The position numbers and the translations under genes were made by a program. This document shows, piece by piece, positions 43,501-51,367 of a stretch of DNA of 64,000 bases (positions are counted from its first letter, which is position 1; each line of letters starts with the position of its first letter). Source of the DNA: Hafnia alvei (GTDB lineage Bacteria > Pseudomonadota > Gammaproteobacteria > Enterobacterales > Enterobacteriaceae); the NCBI RefSeq assembly GCF_964063325.1, contig NZ_OZ061315.1, forward strand, positions 1,240,001 to 1,304,000, written 5' to 3'. The notes below the pieces were generated by a model, which saw nothing but the letters and a program-made list of their open reading frames with translations, was not told where the DNA came from and searched no databases.

Positions 43501-44658
43501 GCGCTTCACCACCCGTTTAAGGCCTTTTTCACCGGTGTAATAGTAGGTTTCACGACGACCTAGGCTGTCGGTCACCGTGGTGCTATCTGCCGCGTAATCG
43601 AACTGATAATCCAGCCCGTTGGGGTTGCTTTGGGTCACGGCGCGGCCCTGTGCATCGTAGGTATAGCGGCTGACGGGGCGACCCAGATAGCGATGGGCGG
43701 TCATGCGTCCGAGTAAATCGGGATGATAGGCGAACTGGCGAATGGCCTGCCCGCTGCGGTCATACACGGTTTGTAGTTCACCGCGCGGGGTGTATTCATA
43801 ACGCACCAGCGGCTCAGCGGGCACATCGGGAAAGTCAGGGTCATGCACCAAATACACCGCCGACAGGCGAACGCCGTTGTCACGTCCCCAGCCGCCGCGC
43901 TGCGTACAGACCGCCTCGGCGATATGCTGGTGCTCAAGCCGATAACGCCGCCCCACGCTGTCCTCAACCTCGGTGATGACGCCGGTGCCATCATAAAAGT
44001 ACTGTAATTCCTGCCCAAAACGGTCACGCATGCCGCGCAAAAAACGCCGCGCGGATAAGGGGGCAGGGAGTGTGGTGTGGCCTTCGTCTTCCGAAATACC
44101 GAGCACCCACCACGGGCCGAGAGCATCGGCGGTACTCAAGTACAGGTGTGAATTTAACCGCCACGATTCGGGTAGGGTGTGCCAAAGCATCGCCAGCGGG
44201 TGGTTTTTGTCGCGTTCCAGCAGGCCGCCGCGCACCAGCCACAGGGATTCGCTGCGGCTGAAATGCGCCTCACCAACGGCGAGCGTGTTGAAATGCAGGC
44301 TGCGCCCGCCGTTGTCGTTGAGGATAAGGCCGGCTTTGGTCACCAGCAGGCTGACGCCGCTGGGCAATTGCCAGCCGGGGCCGAGCAGTCCGACAGGCGC
44401 AGGGGTATCGGTTTGGTAGCTGCTGTAGCTGCGAGACAGAATGAAGGGCACGGCGGCCGGTAAGGCAACGTCGGTTTCGGCGGAGAGGACTTTGGCGCCC
44501 AATAACGGGTTGACGGGCTTACCGACTTTTTGTCCATTGGGACAGGTCGAACAGGCCACGCCGCTAGGGGCGCCAATCAGCACGCCTAACGAGCCTTGCG
44601 TGATAGGGCCGCCGATTGTAGTTTCGTCTGTTTGACGCGCTGCGGGTAATCCTGCCAT
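40495..44658 (-). CDS. RhsA-type polymorphic toxin, full length
   Basis: Start MAGLPAARQTD at 44658 follows AGGGATAAG and matches the RhsA-D N-terminus. The 1387 residues comprise a PAAR-like region (1-60), a long shell of YD/RHS repeats (to about 1190), the hyperconserved YDEESGLHYNRHRYYD...DPLGL boundary, and a variable 193-residue tip (40498-41076). The tip is Gly/Ala/Ser-rich with hydrophobic stretches (IVLTAIFGPAASIPNVL, GAAGAGVGTIVSGILGKI). Rhs proteins are loaded on type VI spikes and deliver the tip to neighbours. The core is GC-rich, the tip AT-rich. Confidence 0.93.
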   Translation of the reverse strand: MAGLPAARQTDETTIGGPITQGSLGVLIGAPSGVACSTCPNGQKVGKPVNPLLGAKVLSAETDVALPAAVPFILSRSYSSYQTDTPAPVGLLGPGWQLPSGVSLLVTKAGLILNDNGGRSLHFNTLAVGEAHFSRSESLWLVRGGLLERDKNHPLAMLWHTLPESWRLNSHLYLSTADALGPWWVLGISEDEGHTTLPAPLSARRFLRGMRDRFGQELQYFYDGTGVITEVEDSVGRRYRLEHQHIAEAVCTQRGGWGRDNGVRLSAVYLVHDPDFPDVPAEPLVRYEYTPRGELQTVYDRSGQAIRQFAYHPDLLGRMTAHRYLGRPVSRYTYDAQGRAVTQSNPNGLDYQFDYAADSTTVTDSLGRRETYYYTGEKGLKRVVKRTYADGSESHNEVAGYLLMAQTDALGRKTAFTHDITTSQLTSIVAPDRTRFGYNLHGLLTQTILPDDRRLTRSYDALGRLTAESDALNRTVRYAYADDSSSQPCAITDAGGGEKRLTWTRSGQLARYTDCSGNTTEYRYDRWGQRREICRPAALTLRYAYDARGRLISTENSTGERTQYHYNPAGDLITLTEPDGSQTVMTYDDNGRLLTRTHGGATQQFTYDAADRLIALTNENDAQMRFTYDAMDRLVEEVGFDGRVQRYRYNAAGELIESDDAGLITQWQHDILGRLVSRTHNTEDAESDIARWEYNLDGQLIAAHHVSEGYPVSVLFERNLSGQINQEQQIVSAPDGSILWQHRIQHRYDANSALLFTTPDGLPTLHWHTYGPGHLLGVALGEQSLLEFDRDTLHRETQRRFGESILETSYTEVGRLHSLTLSTPNADPRAQEYRYTSRGQLSDIVSPFSSQHYGYDAAGRLIHERSAHRHTDYHLDLAGNRLINRYMPEAFMADMRHPGNRLSEDAHFYYQYDAHGNLTQKTRKRDAGEVHHYRYDRSHRLVSYLCAQDGEALRGGRYCYDPLGRRIGKQVMQRNQPKHISWFGWDGDKLVLTERDGTRIHTVYLPHSFVPLLRFEGDKPPTVTPLGDKLELEVGITLPPDFKQTLHHIEQALRDNRLSEEQHAWLNQVQLSPEYLATLLDPLPDTPYAAQLYDCNHLGTPQQLINLNGDIDWSITLDAWGNALSEENPHQLHQPIRMQGQQYDEESGLHYNRHRYYDPTIGRYITQDPIGLRGGWNFYDYTSDPIQQSDPLGLSDNWDALSSMGTIGGIDYGEAAQSAGSILPSGESTTALNNMASTKGAWNPEADYTKSWAIDTPNIVLTAIFGPAASIPNVLKSGTIFCASNMTYQWVEHGEVKTSDATAAALTGVLYPGRSLMANTLIASGIAYLNSSSNSGAAGAGVGTIVSGILGKIPLLSNIVGDYATGLTSEGVSDNIGTYINKDDNNE
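41121..41263. repeat. Direct repeat of Rhs core, copy 2
   Basis: This is the partner of 39572-39714, inside the intact Rhs gene just before the toxin tip. Differences are scattered single bases. Confidence 0.85.
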
Positions 44659-44779
44659 CGCACTTATCCCTGTACGTAATATGCACACCGAGTGTGCTTA
44701 TCTATGCCACGGGCTGTGGGATTGTTAAATGGCGTTTGATTTATGAATTAATTAAGGGAAATTTAAGTGTTTGCAGAAA

Positions 44780-44801
44780 ATCGCCCTATGAATAGGGCGA
44801 T
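44780..44801 (-). terminator. Intrinsic terminator of the rihA pair
   Basis: ATCGCCCTAT and ATAGGGCGAT enclose two bases, followed on the minus strand by TTTTCT, 26 bases after the rihA-like stop. Confidence 0.8.
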
Positions 44802-44826
44802 ATTGAGGTTGTTGGCCTAATAAACA

Positions 44827-45759
44827 TCAATACAGTGAAACTCGCTCCATCAAAAGTTTCACAAACCCTTCTCGATCGACGTTGAGCAATACTTCGGTAT
44901 TGGGCGTATTCCCCGTTAGGTTGTAGACGTCTGCCACGGTCATGCCCGTGGTGTATTTCCCCTGTGTTTCTACCCCAACCCAGTAGTGTGCCGAGGTAAA
45001 TAAGTCAGGTTTAAGCAACCATGCCACGACGCAAGGATCGTGCATCGCTGCGCCCGGCAGTTTACGGGGCCCGCTAAGATAGAGCGGTAGATAGAAATCA
45101 AGCATCTCGGCCACGGCCTTCGCCACCGGATTATTTATAGCGCGAATTTGTTCGACTTCATCCGCCATCACTAACGCCTGATGGGTCATATTTAGCCCAG
45201 CCATCACTAGCGGCACGCCTGATTGCAACACAATTTCAGCGGCTTCGGGGTCAACGATGATATTGAATTCTGCCGCTGGAGTGGCGTTACCGCCGTCGAT
45301 GCCGCCACCCATAAAGACGATGCGTGAAATCTTGGACTTCAGCTCCGAGTATTGTGATAGCAATAGCGCGGCGTTGGTCATTGGTCCTGTGACTACCAGC
45401 GTTATCGGCGTATCTGATTCGCGGAGGATTTTTGCCATCAGCTCAACGGCATTAAGTGGGTGAGGCTGAATGGTGGCTGTTGGGAGCTTGGTGGTTCCCA
45501 TTCCGGTTTCACCATGCACGTGGTCGGCAATCATTAATTTGCGCATAAGCGGCTGGTGCGCGCCGCCTGCTACAGGAATATCGGTACGCTGCATGAGCGT
45601 GAGCAAACCTAGCGCGTTATGCAGCGTTTTCTCAGGCGTTTGATTACCCGCTGAGGTGGTGACGGCTTTGATATCCAGCTCTGGCGAATGTAAAGCCATC
45701 GCCAGTGCGATTGCATCGTCAAGTCCTGGATCGCAGTCAAAAATAATAGGGGTTGGCAT
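44827..45759 (-). CDS. RihA-type nucleoside hydrolase, second copy
   Basis: The 310-residue inosine/uridine-preferring nucleoside hydrolase has the calcium-binding motif DCDPGLDDAIA at the N-terminus and the active-site His region MHDPCVVAWL. It hydrolyses ribonucleosides to base and ribose, probably pyrimidines as RihA does. GGAGG precedes the ATG. It is a close paralogue of the next gene upstream and in the same operon, 14 bases away. Slight sequence divergence may mean different base preference. Confidence 0.9.
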   Translation of the reverse strand: MPTPIIFDCDPGLDDAIALAMALHSPELDIKAVTTSAGNQTPEKTLHNALGLLTLMQRTDIPVAGGAHQPLMRKLMIADHVHGETGMGTTKLPTATIQPHPLNAVELMAKILRESDTPITLVVTGPMTNAALLLSQYSELKSKISRIVFMGGGIDGGNATPAAEFNIIVDPEAAEIVLQSGVPLVMAGLNMTHQALVMADEVEQIRAINNPVAKAVAEMLDFYLPLYLSGPRKLPGAAMHDPCVVAWLLKPDLFTSAHYWVGVETQGKYTTGMTVADVYNLTGNTPNTEVLLNVDREGFVKLLMERVSLY

Positions 45760-45773
45760 CGTTTTTTCCTCCG

Positions 45774-46721
45774 TTAGCGCAGATTGGCGTAGGCGGTGCC
45801 GACGCGTTCAACCAGTAAATCGACGAATGCCTGACGATCAATATCCATCATTACGGTGGTACTCGGGGCGTTGTTGGTCAGATTGTAGTAATCCACCACG
45901 GTCATCCCTTGTGTGTATTTTCCTTGCGTTTCAACGCCGACCCAGCGTTCAACACAGGTAAACATCGATGGCTTAATCAACCATGCGATGGTGCAAGGAT
46001 CGTGTAGCGGAGCACCTTGGAATCCCCATTTTTCCTGTTTGTGATATTCCATGAAGAAATCTAGCAGGTCAGCGACCACGGCGGCGACGGGATTACCCAA
46101 CTGACGGAAGCGTTCAATATCTTCACTCATGATTTGGGCACGATGAGTGACATCAAGTCCAGCCATAACAATCGGTAGCCCTGATTGAAATACGATTTCA
46201 GCGGCTTCAGGATCGACATAAATATTAAACTCGGCGGCTGGCGTCCAGTTGCCGAGCCCTGCTGCACCGCCCATGATCACGATGCGCGCAATTTTGGGCT
46301 GTAACTCGGCATGTGAGCTGAGGAGCAATGCAATATTGGTGAGTGGTCCGGTGGCGACAATCGTCACCGGCTCTGCGCTCTCACGTAGGGTTTTGGCGAT
46401 AAGCTCAACGGCATTGCAGAGTTGTGGCGCGAAGCTGGGTTCTGGAAGCTCAGGGCCGTCTAAACCGCTTTCACCATGCACGTTGTCGGCGATGATCAGC
46501 TCACGCATCAGCGGTTTTACTGCGCCGCCGGCCACCGGAATATCGCTTCTTTGCAACAGCGTTAAAATGCGCAGAGCATTGCGCAGCGTTTTCTCTGGCG
46601 TTTGGTTGCCTGCGGAGGTGGTAACGGCTTTGAGTTCGAGCTCTGGTGAGGCAAGGGCAAGGATGAGCGCAATAGCGTCATCGTGGCCGGGATCGCAATC
46701 AAGGATAATAGGTAAAGACAT
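45774..46721 (-). CDS. rihA: Pyrimidine-specific ribonucleoside hydrolase
   Basis: The 315-residue protein has DCDPGHDDAIA and LHDPCTIAWL and is the better match to E. coli RihA (311), which also lies beside gltL. AGGAG lies nine bases before the ATG. RihA splits cytidine and uridine. It is the promoter-proximal gene of the tandem pair. Confidence 0.93.
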   Translation of the reverse strand: MSLPIILDCDPGHDDAIALILALASPELELKAVTTSAGNQTPEKTLRNALRILTLLQRSDIPVAGGAVKPLMRELIIADNVHGESGLDGPELPEPSFAPQLCNAVELIAKTLRESAEPVTIVATGPLTNIALLLSSHAELQPKIARIVIMGGAAGLGNWTPAAEFNIYVDPEAAEIVFQSGLPIVMAGLDVTHRAQIMSEDIERFRQLGNPVAAVVADLLDFFMEYHKQEKWGFQGAPLHDPCTIAWLIKPSMFTCVERWVGVETQGKYTQGMTVVDYYNLTNNAPSTTVMMDIDRQAFVDLLVERVGTAYANLR

Positions 46722-46846
46722 TCAAGAAGACTCCTGTCATCAGCGGGTTTTATTGTTTGAGCTTTTTTGTTTGAAAATGATTGTGTGACCAGCTTAACGC
46801 GCAGAAGAAATTTGGAATAGAAAAGGGAGTGGAAAGCGTGAGGTAA

Positions 46847-46879
46847 TGCGCAATCCCACGCGATTGTGGGAATTGCGCA
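46847..46879. terminator. Hairpin after gltL
   Basis: TGCGCAATCCCAC pairs with GTGGGAATTGCGCA, nearly perfectly, starting nine bases after the gltL stop. It may stabilise the glt mRNA end or terminate it; no T run follows closely. Confidence 0.55.
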
Positions 46880-46887
46880 CGAAAATA

Positions 46888-47616
46888 TTAATGAATGATT
46901 TTTGCGAGGAAATCTTTGGCGCGATCGGATTCTGGATTATTGAAGAAGTCGTCTTTATTGCGATCTTCCACAATTTTACCTTCATCCATAAAGATCACGC
47001 GGTTGGCCACTTTACGCGCAAAGCCCATTTCATGTGTCACCACCATCATGGTCATGCCTTCTTTTGCCAGCTCAACCATAACATCCAGCACTTCGTTGAT
47101 CATTTCAGGATCGAGCGCCGAGGTCGGTTCGTCAAACAACATAGCGACAGGATCCATACACAGCGCACGTGCAATAGCCACGCGCTGTTGCTGTCCACCA
47201 GAGAGCTGGCTAGGGAATTTGTCAGCATGGGAGCTAAGTCCTACGCGTTCCAGCAGCTTTAACCCTTTGCTTTTTGCCGCTGCTTTTTCGCGGCCTAGCA
47301 CTTTTACCTGTGCCAGCGTGAGGTTTTCGATAATCGACAAATGTGGAAACAGTTCAAAGTGCTGAAAAACCATGCCCACTTTCGAGCGTAGCTTGGCTAA
47401 ATCTGTGCGCTTGTCGTTAACCTGAATTCCGTTCACCGTGATCTCGCCTTTTTGAATTGGCTCCAGACCATTAACGGTTTTTATCAACGTTGATTTACCT
47501 GAACCTGAAGGGCCACATACCACCACCACTTCGCCTTTTTTCACTTCCGTGGAGCAGTCTGCCAGCACCTGAAAGTGACCATACCACTTAGAAACATTTT
47601 TCAGGGAAATCATCAA
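46888..47616 (-). CDS. gltL: Glutamate/aspartate ABC transporter ATPase
   Basis: The 242-residue ATPase has Walker A GPSGSGKST, signature LSGGQQQR and Walker B AMLFDEPTSALDPE. It powers the GltJK permease. It overlaps gltK by ATGA. Amino-acid importer family members such as GlnQ and ArtP have the same length. Confidence 0.95.
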   Translation of the reverse strand: MMISLKNVSKWYGHFQVLADCSTEVKKGEVVVVCGPSGSGKSTLIKTVNGLEPIQKGEITVNGIQVNDKRTDLAKLRSKVGMVFQHFELFPHLSIIENLTLAQVKVLGREKAAAKSKGLKLLERVGLSSHADKFPSQLSGGQQQRVAIARALCMDPVAMLFDEPTSALDPEMINEVLDVMVELAKEGMTMMVVTHEMGFARKVANRVIFMDEGKIVEDRNKDDFFNNPESDRAKDFLAKIIH

Positions 47617-48287
47617 ACAGTCCTTTTTTTCAAGTAATTAACCAGCGCCGAAGCGGCTAGGCTGATAATAAAATAGACAAAACCGGCAAACAGAATCATT
47701 TCTACCTGCGTTCCATCACGTTCCCCAATGGTTGACGCGGTGCGGAAGAAATCGGCCAAACTGAGTACGTACACCAGTGAAGTATCTTGAAAAAGCACAA
47801 TTCCCTGAGTGAGCAGCAGCGGCACCATGGCGCGGAACGCTTGGGGCAGGATCACCAAACGCATCGATTGCCAGTGGGTCATGCCTAACGCCAGCGAAGC
47901 GCCTGACTGCCCCTTGGATACGCTTTGGATGCCCGCACGAATGATTTCTGAGTAATAGGCGGCTTCGAATAGAGAAAACGCTACCATGGCTGAGATAAGC
48001 CGAATATCGTTTTTTGGTGATAAACCTAGAACTTGTTGTAATAAGCTTGGAACAACAAGATAGAACCAAAGTAAAACCATCACCAACGGTACGGAGCGGA
48101 ACAGGTTGACGTAGAGCGCGGCAAACCAGCTAATCGGTTTGAACGACGATAGACGCATAACGGCTAAAACAGTGCCCCAGATAATGCCAAAGACCACTGC
48201 GATGAGCGTAATTTTTAGCGTAATGACCATCCCATTCATCAGATAGGGCAGGCTGGGAACAATAGAACTCCAATCAAATTCGTACAT
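47613..48287 (-). CDS. gltK: Glutamate/aspartate ABC transporter permease
   Basis: The 224-residue inner-membrane permease has about five helices and the EAA-type loop (EIIRAGIQSVSKGQSGASLALGMT) that docks the ATPase. It overlaps gltL by four bases and gltJ by one (TAATG). Confidence 0.95.
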   Translation of the reverse strand: MYEFDWSSIVPSLPYLMNGMVITLKITLIAVVFGIIWGTVLAVMRLSSFKPISWFAALYVNLFRSVPLVMVLLWFYLVVPSLLQQVLGLSPKNDIRLISAMVAFSLFEAAYYSEIIRAGIQSVSKGQSGASLALGMTHWQSMRLVILPQAFRAMVPLLLTQGIVLFQDTSLVYVLSLADFFRTASTIGERDGTQVEMILFAGFVYFIISLAASALVNYLKKRTV

Positions 48288-49027
48288 TATTTGCTCCCCA
48301 TATTCCCTGGTAGCTGAATCTTGCGCTCGACGAAGTGCATGATCAGCATGATCACCGCGTTGATGGCAATGTAGGCCAGCGTGATAGCGGTAAAGGATTC
48401 GTAGGCATGAGCGGAATAATCGAGTAGCTTGCCTGCCTGAGCCGCCATGTCGACCAGACCAATGGTTGATGCAATCGCCGAGTTCTTAACCAAGTTAAGC
48501 ATTTCGGACGTCATTGGCGGAACGATCACGCGATAGGCGTTAGGCAGCAAGACATAACGGTAGGTTTGCGGCAGCGTTAGCCCCATGGCTAAACCGGCAC
48601 TTTTTTGCCCGCGTGGCAGCGATTGAATGCCTGAGCGAACCTGTTCACACACGCGTGCAGCGGTGAATAACCCCAAACATAGCATCGATGAAACGAAGAA
48701 CTGGATGTTGGGATCGAGCTCGCTTTTAAACCACATGCCGATATCGGCGGGCAATAACTCGGGGATCACCAGATACCACGTAAAGAATTGCACAATCAAT
48801 GGGACGTTGCGAAAAAGCTCGACGTAACACATGCCGAGGCTTGAGAGAAAACGGTTAGGAACGGTACGTAGGATGCCGAAAATAGATCCGACGAAAAACG
48901 CGATGATCCAGGCGCAGATAGACAGGGCTACCGTGACCTGAAAACCAGACCAGATCCACCCCAGATACGTCGTGTTGCCGAAAGGTGCCTGTTGCAAAAA
49001 GATGCCCCAGTTCCAGTCAATAGACAT
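48287..49027 (-). CDS. gltJ: Glutamate/aspartate ABC transporter permease
   Basis: The 246-residue permease pairs with GltK. The EAA-type loop is VRSGIQSLPRGQKSAGLAMGLT, and the C-terminus is highly charged (ERKIQLPGNMGSK). It lies after a hairpin that separates it from gltI. Confidence 0.95.
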   Translation of the reverse strand: MSIDWNWGIFLQQAPFGNTTYLGWIWSGFQVTVALSICAWIIAFFVGSIFGILRTVPNRFLSSLGMCYVELFRNVPLIVQFFTWYLVIPELLPADIGMWFKSELDPNIQFFVSSMLCLGLFTAARVCEQVRSGIQSLPRGQKSAGLAMGLTLPQTYRYVLLPNAYRVIVPPMTSEMLNLVKNSAIASTIGLVDMAAQAGKLLDYSAHAYESFTAITLAYIAINAVIMLIMHFVERKIQLPGNMGSK

Positions 49028-49148
49028 AGATAGCTCCCTAAAGTGAGATACGGCAATAACCTATTCAGATGTCAGGCTGGGTAGATAACCGCACACACGA
49101 AAATTGATGACAGTCACTTTTGAATTGGAGACAAGACAACTGCGACGA

Positions 49149-49176
49149 GAAAAAGGGGGAGGGAACGATCTCCCCC
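49149..49176 (-). terminator. Attenuating hairpin between gltI and gltJ
   Basis: On the minus strand GGGGGAG and CTCCCCC are followed by TTTTT. It lies inside the glt operon, 110 bases after gltI, so it probably lets only part of the transcription continue into the permease genes, keeping the binding protein in excess. Confidence 0.8.
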
Positions 49177-49286
49177 AATCCCGTCTGCCTAAAGTTTTGT
49201 CAGCAATCTAGCGCCTTTGTGTAACTCAAATGACAATGGCGATTGTCTCCGTCTCCTTAATTTTTAAATCGTGCGGAGACTAGGGT

Positions 49287-50219
49287 CTATTTAGCGATTT
49301 GGTCGTTAGGGGCTTTGAACAGCGCTTTCATGTCATCAGAAAGAGCAAAGTTCATATTCATGTTTTTTGGCGGAATTGGCTGGTTGAACCAACGTTCAAA
49401 CCATTTAGCGGCTTCGCCGGAGGTTTGCGCTTTGGCAATGGTTTCATCCATCAGCTTTTTAAAGGCTGGATCATTCTTACGCAGCATACAGCCGTAGGCT
49501 TCATGTGACTGAGGTGTGCCAACGATCTCCCACTGATCGGGTTTTTTCGCTTTAGCACGCTCACCGGCTAATAAAGCGTCATCCATCATAAAGGCCACTG
49601 CGCGACCACTTTCCAGAGTACGGAAAGAGTCACCGTGATCTTTGGCGCTGATGATGCGCATTTTCATATTGTCTTTTTCGTTCAGTTTATTAAGCAGGAT
49701 CTCAGAGGTGGTACCCGATGTTACAACGACTGGTTTACCCGCCAGATCTTTGAAATCTTTAATATCGCCGCCTTTTTTAGCCAGCAGACGAGTCCCGACA
49801 ACGAAGATCGAGTTAGAGAAAGCCGCTTGCTGCTGGCGCTCTGCGTTGTTGGTGGTGGAACCACATTCAAAATCAAAGGTTCCGTTTTGCAGCAGTGGAA
49901 TTCGGTTCTGCGAGGTGATAGGCAACATTTTTACCTGCAGATCAGGCATGTTCAGCTGCTTTTTAACCGCATCAACGATTTGATTCGAATAGTCTTGGGA
50001 ATAGCCCACCACTTTCTGCGCGTTGTCATAATAAGAGAAAGGTACAGAAGATTCGCGATGACCAACGACGATAACGCCGCTGCTTTTAATCTTTTGTAAT
50101 GTGTCTGCAGAAGCTTCAGTTTTCTGGGCATCTGCTGCTTTTGCTTCATCTGCGGCGTGAGCCACGGTGCCCGACATACCGATTAGCAGCATTGATAACG
50201 CCAGTTTGCGCATTTGCAT
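49287..50219 (-). CDS. gltI: Glutamate/aspartate periplasmic binding protein
   Basis: The 310-residue family 3 binding protein has a signal peptide (ending AHAAD near residue 23), a charged linker and conserved blocks (GVIVVGHRESSVPFSYYD, FECGSTTNNAERQ). It captures glutamate and aspartate in the periplasm. AGGAG sits seven bases before the first ATG, which decides the start over the ATG two codons later. Confidence 0.96.
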   Translation of the reverse strand: MQMRKLALSMLLIGMSGTVAHAADEAKAADAQKTEASADTLQKIKSSGVIVVGHRESSVPFSYYDNAQKVVGYSQDYSNQIVDAVKKQLNMPDLQVKMLPITSQNRIPLLQNGTFDFECGSTTNNAERQQQAAFSNSIFVVGTRLLAKKGGDIKDFKDLAGKPVVVTSGTTSEILLNKLNEKDNMKMRIISAKDHGDSFRTLESGRAVAFMMDDALLAGERAKAKKPDQWEIVGTPQSHEAYGCMLRKNDPAFKKLMDETIAKAQTSGEAAKWFERWFNQPIPPKNMNMNFALSDDMKALFKAPNDQIAK

Positions 50220-50630
50220 TCGCGTACTCCTTTGATTGTTGTGCTACAAGTTTCACATTTAATTGTTATATAAAGCTTTTGTTACTGCTTTTTATCTTTT
50301 CGCACGTAGGTGCCGGAACGATGGCACCGCTGCACGTTTACCCATTGTCGAAATTGGTTGTCTCTTATTTGGCGTGCATAAAACGTCTGCACTTGATAGC
50401 AAAATAGCCTAATGTAACCAAATTGATATCTTTATGTTTATATTTTGAGACATAAACCGCACCATTTAGTGGCATAATTTTCTCGATGCACAAAAATAAT
50501 GCAGCTAATGCATCAAGTATGTGCAGAGTTTTTATCGATTAACGCCAATGCATGAGTTTCGGTGGTTATGAAGGGGATATTGCAAGAGGTGTGCCAGAAA
50601 TTGAGCTCCGTTAGGGAGCTCATGGCGATA
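50220..50630. other. gltI upstream region
   Basis: This 411-base spacer carries no supported gene. It should hold the gltI promoter, and at 50603-50621 a terminator of the PPOX-type gene. A 75-codon frame at 50513-50740 overlaps that gene and is rejected. Confidence 0.5.
50603..50621 (-). terminator. Hairpin after the PPOX-type gene
   Basis: GAGCTCC and GGAGCTC enclose five bases and on the minus strand are followed by AATTTCT, nine bases after the stop. Confidence 0.65.
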
Positions 50631-51218
50631 TTAGGCTTGAGAGGCTGCTTGAGATAGCGCGATGTGGGCGTGAGCAATTTCCATAATAGAAGGCAGTGAC
50701 GTAGGGTCAATATGGCGTTCGGTGTCCCATAAGCCCCCAAAGGTCACGGCTCTACCGCAGTGGATAAAGGCTTCTTCAACGTTAATTACGAGTACGCTAC
50801 GGGCTGCATTTTCCTGAACATTGAAACGCTGGCACAACTCAGGATCGATGCTGAGTTGCGCTGTGCCATTCACACGAAAGGCTTCACTCCAGCCGGGGAT
50901 TAAAAACAGCAGTCCGATGGTGGGATTACTCAGCAGGTTACGAATACCGTCTAAGCGGTTGTTACCCGGTAAGTCTGGCAGTAACAGCGTCTTTTCATCT
51001 TCAACCACGACAAAGCCCGCATCTCCGCCTTTGGGAGAGCAATCCATCCCTTTTTCGCCAATAGTTGAAATCACGACAAATGAAGACGACGCGATCAGCT
51101 GGCGGGCGTAGCTATCAATGTGATCAATTTGCTTCTGCAGCACCATCTTATTGGGCTGAGCATAGTGTTCACGTAATTTTTGCTCATCGGCAATGATAAA
51201 TTCAGGATTTAGCTGCAT
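50631..51218 (-). CDS. PPOX-type FMN-binding flavoprotein
   Basis: The start MQLNPEFIIADEQ at 51218 gives 195 residues; the frame stays open to 51338 but that part lacks a site. The split-barrel fold of pyridoxamine-phosphate-oxidase-like proteins is suggested by SSFVVISTIGEKGMDCSPKGGDAGF and LPDLPGNNRLDGIRNLLSNPTIGLLFLIPG. Such proteins bind FMN or F420 and reduce diverse substrates. It resembles the MSMEG_1061 subgroup from memory. It sits between lnt and gltI, where E. coli has no such gene. Confidence 0.75.
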   Translation of the reverse strand: MQLNPEFIIADEQKLREHYAQPNKMVLQKQIDHIDSYARQLIASSSFVVISTIGEKGMDCSPKGGDAGFVVVEDEKTLLLPDLPGNNRLDGIRNLLSNPTIGLLFLIPGWSEAFRVNGTAQLSIDPELCQRFNVQENAARSVLVINVEEAFIHCGRAVTFGGLWDTERHIDPTSLPSIMEIAHAHIALSQAASQA

Positions 51219-51335
51219 CACTTTCTCATTAATGACTAAGGAAATTGCTGGCACATTAACAGCAGTGAGTATGATTCGCAATCGCGAAAATAACCCTGCT
51301 TCATATGTAGGGAGGGGCTTTGGGGAATTGATAAG

Positions 51336-51360
51336 CACCTCCCCCGAGAAGGGGGAGGTG
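51336..51360 (-). terminator. Hairpin after lnt
   Basis: CACCTCCCCC and GGGGGAGGTG enclose GAGAA just after the lnt stop. The stem is very stable; the following T content is low. Confidence 0.65.
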
Positions 51361-51367
51361 TGCCGGA

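Noticed and set aside
40495..44658. Nonribosomal peptide or polyketide megaenzyme
   Set aside because: The length is due to YD repeats of an Rhs shell with a PAAR-like start and DPxGL boundary.
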